Shown here one piece after another: positions 60,281 through 64,000 of a stretch of 64,000 nt of DNA. Location: NCBI GenBank assembly GCA_905250115.1, contig CAJNOI010000003.1:132663-196662 (forward strand). The letters are read 5' to 3'. Numbering within the stretch: the first letter of the stretch is position 1; every line of letters begins with the position of its first letter. Below the pieces are notes generated by a model, which had not been told where the DNA came from, did not search any database, and saw nothing but the letters and a program-made list of their open reading frames with translations. A program made the translations under genes and the position numbers. Origin of the DNA: Adineta steineri (taxonomy: Eukaryota > Rotifera > Eurotatoria > Adinetida > Adinetidae).

Positions 60281-62805
60281 TTAATGATCTGTATAAATAT
60301 TGCTTGTCACTGCAACATCACGCATAAGTTTTATTTGCATGGCAACATCTTTTAATACATTTAATACTTTCATATTTCCACTTGCAAAACCATATACATG
60401 ATAAGTAAGACCAACTTCATCAGCAAATTGTTTGACATAATAACTTGCTTTACGAAAATTGTGTCTTGGCATACGTGGAAATAAATGATGAACAGCTTGA
60501 TATTGTAAACCACCATGAAAAAAATCCAACCATGTTGGACATGCAATATCCATTGTTGTGCGAAGCATTTTTGCTGGAAATGACTCACTTGGTCCTAAAT
60601 CTTCAGTTGACATACCAAAATGTGAAAGTGTTATCTGAACATGTAATGGCATTGTTACTGCATAAGATAGCATTAAATAAATGAAAGATTCTGTATAAGT
60701 TGGAATAACCCATAATACATATAAAAACCAATACCAGTAGATTAATAATGCAAAAATTTCAACATAACGATATGGTCCATTTGTACGTTTATAAAGATAA
60801 ATATATGATTGAATTTGTAAATTAAAACGAGCAAAACACATTATTATGTAATAACTGAAATGCTGAAATCGAATTATACATGATGCAGCCCATGTATATG
60901 ATAAAATACGTTTATGATATGTTGAATAAACTGATTGGAAGAAACGTGGTGTAACAGCAAAAAATGGTAAATGCTGAATGTCTGAAAGAAAAAAAATCGA
61001 AAATAAAAGTTTCAATGAAAGAAATATTTTCTAATTTAATTAGTAAAGAAAATCAAACCGAATTATATATTTAAGTAATTGAGCACATGAAAAAGACTAA
61101 TGTAAGAAATATGATTGAGAGTATAGATGTTTACTAATAATAGAAACACAAAAGTCAAGCAGTTCTATTATCAGATGGAACTCATTGGATCTAAAACTTT
61201 TGTCTATCTTTTCAGCCTGTATCCGGATATGTCGTTTATAATTTCAATCAGTCTGAAACTAGTAATTAGTATCGGAAAGCTAAGTTTCCTTTTTATTTTG
61301 TTACTCAGATGACTAGCTTATACTAAATATTTCTGAAGGATTTTAATAATAAAATTGCAAAAAACGATTCAACTTTTCTAGAATTATTTAAAGGACTTAG
61401 AATGTACTTGTGTCTTTTCTTCTAAAGGAGGCATAAGATATTAATGCTTTGAGGACCGAATTACTTTTTGAACCGGAATCGCTAGCAGGATAATCTTTTG
61501 AAAAAAGTTATTTTTAATTTTTAATTAAGTTCATTCAAACTTTCGAGATGTATTACGAGTCTTTGTATAAGCCCACAGTAGTATAAGACAGCAACAGACA
61601 TGTTTTTCAAATTCAAGTATCTCAATTATATCAAGACGAGCGACGCATATATACGTCACCGATCTTCAAAGGATTAATATATTAATTCCTCGTCAGAAAA
61701 TCCTAGGTAATTGTTATTATAATCTGATGAATATTAATTTAAACTCAAATAGCATTGGTTAAGTTTGAATTTCAAAAAAACAAACTATTAGTGATGGTGG
61801 TTAGATTTCAAACATGATTAAATATTTGTTTCATAACCTTTATTAAGTCAATTTATGAAGTGACAACATATCTAACTTAAAATATTTTTTTCAATTTTAT
61901 AAGATAAATATGTAATCTTACCTGGATCATGTTCCGGTGAGTTTGTTACGAGATGATGAATATTATGATGATATTTCCACCATCCAATTGATATTCCACC
62001 TAATACATTAGCAATAAAAATTCCAATATATGAATCAATACGATATGAATGTGTTATAGCTAAATGACCAGCATCATGCGCTGTGAATGTTAATTGATGC
62101 CAAAAAGCACCAAGAAATACAGCTGATATATTATAATGCCAAGCTTTAGTTGCCGTTACAAAAAAATAAATAGCAAGAAATGCAAGAATAAAATAACGTA
62201 TACATTCTCGACCGTACTCAAAATAATTACAATCAAATAAACCTATTTAAAATAATAATAATATACTAATAGATTATACAAAAAATTAAAAACTCTTACC
62301 TAAAAATCGAAGTTTAGAATAAAGTTGTCTATATGCTTCAATGATATGTTTATGTTCAACTGAATCTTGAATCATATTTTCATTATTATAATTTAATAAA
62401 GTCTCTGGTGTTAAAAGACGATTATTATTGATATCTTTGATATTATAATCACATTGAACTGGTGGAATCAGTGATTTAAAATCGTCACAATTTTCAGTAT
62501 CGACATCTCCAAAATAGAATAATGGCAATTTTGTACGTAAAATATGATCTGAATGATATGCATTTATTTCATCAGTTGCATCCTAAAATATATTTTATTA
62601 AAATCATTTGTTATTCGTATAATATCAATCTTACTTTTCCAACCATATGTAAAATAACCATGTCACCGCCTGGATGATGTTTAATCCAAGCATTGAGTCG
62701 ATAGATTTTATTTGAATGAATAACAAGCAGATCGCCATTGTCAATAATACGTTGAGCTATTTCTTCTCTTGTGTATTTCTTCTTTTCAACGACATCATTA
62801 TTCAT
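60281..62805 (-). CDS. Cytochrome-b5-fusion front-end fatty-acid/sphingolipid desaturase
   Basis: Four exons (-): 62635-62805, 62300-62582, 61922-62242, 60281-60981; 491 residues. The N-terminal cytochrome b5 domain has the heme motif HPGGDM (His44) and a second His in NAYHSDHI (about 67). The desaturase part has all three histidine boxes: HDAGH (207-211), HHNIHH (243-248) and QAVHH (420-424), where Gln replaces the first His as in front-end desaturases. Four or more hydrophobic segments place it in the ER membrane, where b5 delivers electrons to the di-iron centre. The stretch EHDPDIQHLPFFAVTPRFF strongly recalls delta-8 sphingolipid desaturases of fungi and plants rather than animal FADS1/2, so a long-chain-base substrate is plausible. 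Delta-6 acyl activity cannot be excluded. A 940-bp intron (60982-61921) is long for this window. Confidence 0.9.
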
Positions 62806-64000
62806 TGTAATATGAATACTTAGAAAGAAAGAAATAGAAAGAAATGATTGACCTTTTTTTAAATAAAAAGAGTTTTCAAGATAGAAAAGGAGGAAAGAGA
62901 ATATCTTTTTCTTCTCGTCCTTTAATCACCATGGATGAATTTTTTCCTCATTCTAAACAACAGACTTTTCCGTTCTATCGAAGAAGAAGAATAAACACAT
63001 AGTGGTAGTCTTCTTTCATTGGGTAAAACATAAAGATGAGGCAAGGTCATACTGAAAGTACTAGCATACGCACTCTCACTCGATTTTGTATCACTATCTT
63101 TCTGCCGATTGTCAAAGAAGAAAAAAAACTAGAAAGAGAAAAAAACGAAGCGAGAAACATATTAGAAGTGTCAATAGAATAGAAATGTAAAAGACAACAA
63201 GAAAAAAACAACTTATTTCTAAAGAATATGCACAGCTTGTACGACAACTCATTAAAAAGACAAAGTTACTATGAAAATCTTTGTCCGTTATTGTAGGAGT
63301 AACTTATTATACGCATTAAAATAAATTATAATAATATACTGCATATATGGGAAATATAATACTGACTATGTTTATTACAAAAAAAAGAAAAGTGAATTCT
63401 ATTGATGATAAGAAATATGTGATACATCGTAAGAATTTTTTTAAAGAATATACCGCCTCACAATCACCGATTGTACTTTCGACTGTTCCTTATATAAAAG
63501 TGCATTCGATAACATAATCAAATAGTGTCGCAATGTTTATTTACTGATGATTATTATATACTAGAACTATCAGCAGTAGAAATAGAAGAAAAAAGAAAAG
63601 ATTTTCACTGCGTATTATTTTATCCCTGAAAAGATATAGTATCTAACTAACGAATGATCGTGCAGAAAGAAAGTAAACAGCTGATAACATTCGAACCTAA
63701 TTATAAGTACATTCTTCAGTTACATTACGTACTAACATTAATAAAACTTTATAGTATTTGCTTTTAGTAATCCCTGTTTATTACTAAAAAAATAATATGT
63801 ACATGAGATTATCGTAAATATATTAATTCTATTTGTCATCAATAATAATAAAATTTTCTTTAGTACATTTAAGATTGAAATATTTTATTATATTATTTCC
63901 TCCTGTCTAGAATTATGACAAATCATCGTGGTATAATAATCTCAAGAGATTTCTCTTCATATATTAATAATCTTCTGAATATTTTGTTTTTCATCTCTGA
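62806..64000. other. Intergenic, nothing recognised
   Basis: Region upstream of the desaturase gene. Purine-rich patches (62820-62900 and 63115-63210) and AT-rich DNA. No supported exon or element. Confidence 0.5.

Noticed and set aside
1-64000. CRISPR arrays, operons, prokaryotic mobile elements
   Set aside because: The window is plainly intron-rich eukaryotic DNA and no regularly spaced direct repeats were seen.

Overview
This is an AT-rich, intron-dense animal genome window, most likely from a bdelloid rotifer. That is an inference from short introns (often 50-70 bp), NHL cassettes with the boundary motif SYNQPxxC, a fungal/plant-like front-end desaturase and a plant-type GH35 enzyme in an otherwise metazoan gene set. 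Exon models were built by hand from GT/AG sites and reading phase; every multi-exon model quoted with a length closes in frame. There is no prokaryotic content.

Layout, left to right. 1-9.5 kb: a secreted C-type lectin/EGF protein (-), tRNA-Ala(TGC) (-), a secreted ML-domain lipid-binding protein (-) and a nuclear receptor (-). 9.57-23.95 kb: one giant 34-exon gene (-) encoding about 3,613 residues. It joins a signal peptide, four NHL beta-propeller cassettes, a Thr/Ser-only stalk, REJ, GAIN/GPS, PLAT and a complete polycystin channel. This is the most striking object in the window. 28-32.6 kb: a synaptophysin-family protein (+) and calcipressin/RCAN (+). 32.8-33.7 kb: a decayed MULE-type transposase. 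35-39.3 kb: an ankyrin/SOCS-box-like protein (-) and V-ATPase subunit c (-). 40.9-47.5 kb: Bora, the Aurora-A/Plk1 cofactor (+), and an intronless GH35 beta-galactosidase (+). 49.9-50.4 kb: a candidate neuropeptide precursor (-). 53.8-58 kb: two tandem HSD17B10-like dehydrogenases (-), one intronless, and an 11-exon helical protein of uncertain family (-). 60.3-62.8 kb: a cytochrome-b5 fusion desaturase (-).

Intergenic DNA and some introns carry small non-autonomous elements. Two have terminal inverted repeats (TIRs) and perfect 8-bp target-site duplications typical of hAT transposons (44.58 and 58.73 kb). Two are long foldbacks (26.3 and 52.4 kb). There are also two pairs of related dispersed repeats.

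No operon logic is evident. The genes are ordinary, separately transcribed eukaryotic units serving signalling (polycystin, nuclear receptor, RCAN, neuropeptide), secretory or vesicle function (V-ATPase, synaptophysin) and lipid or sugar metabolism (ML protein, desaturase, SDRs, GH35).
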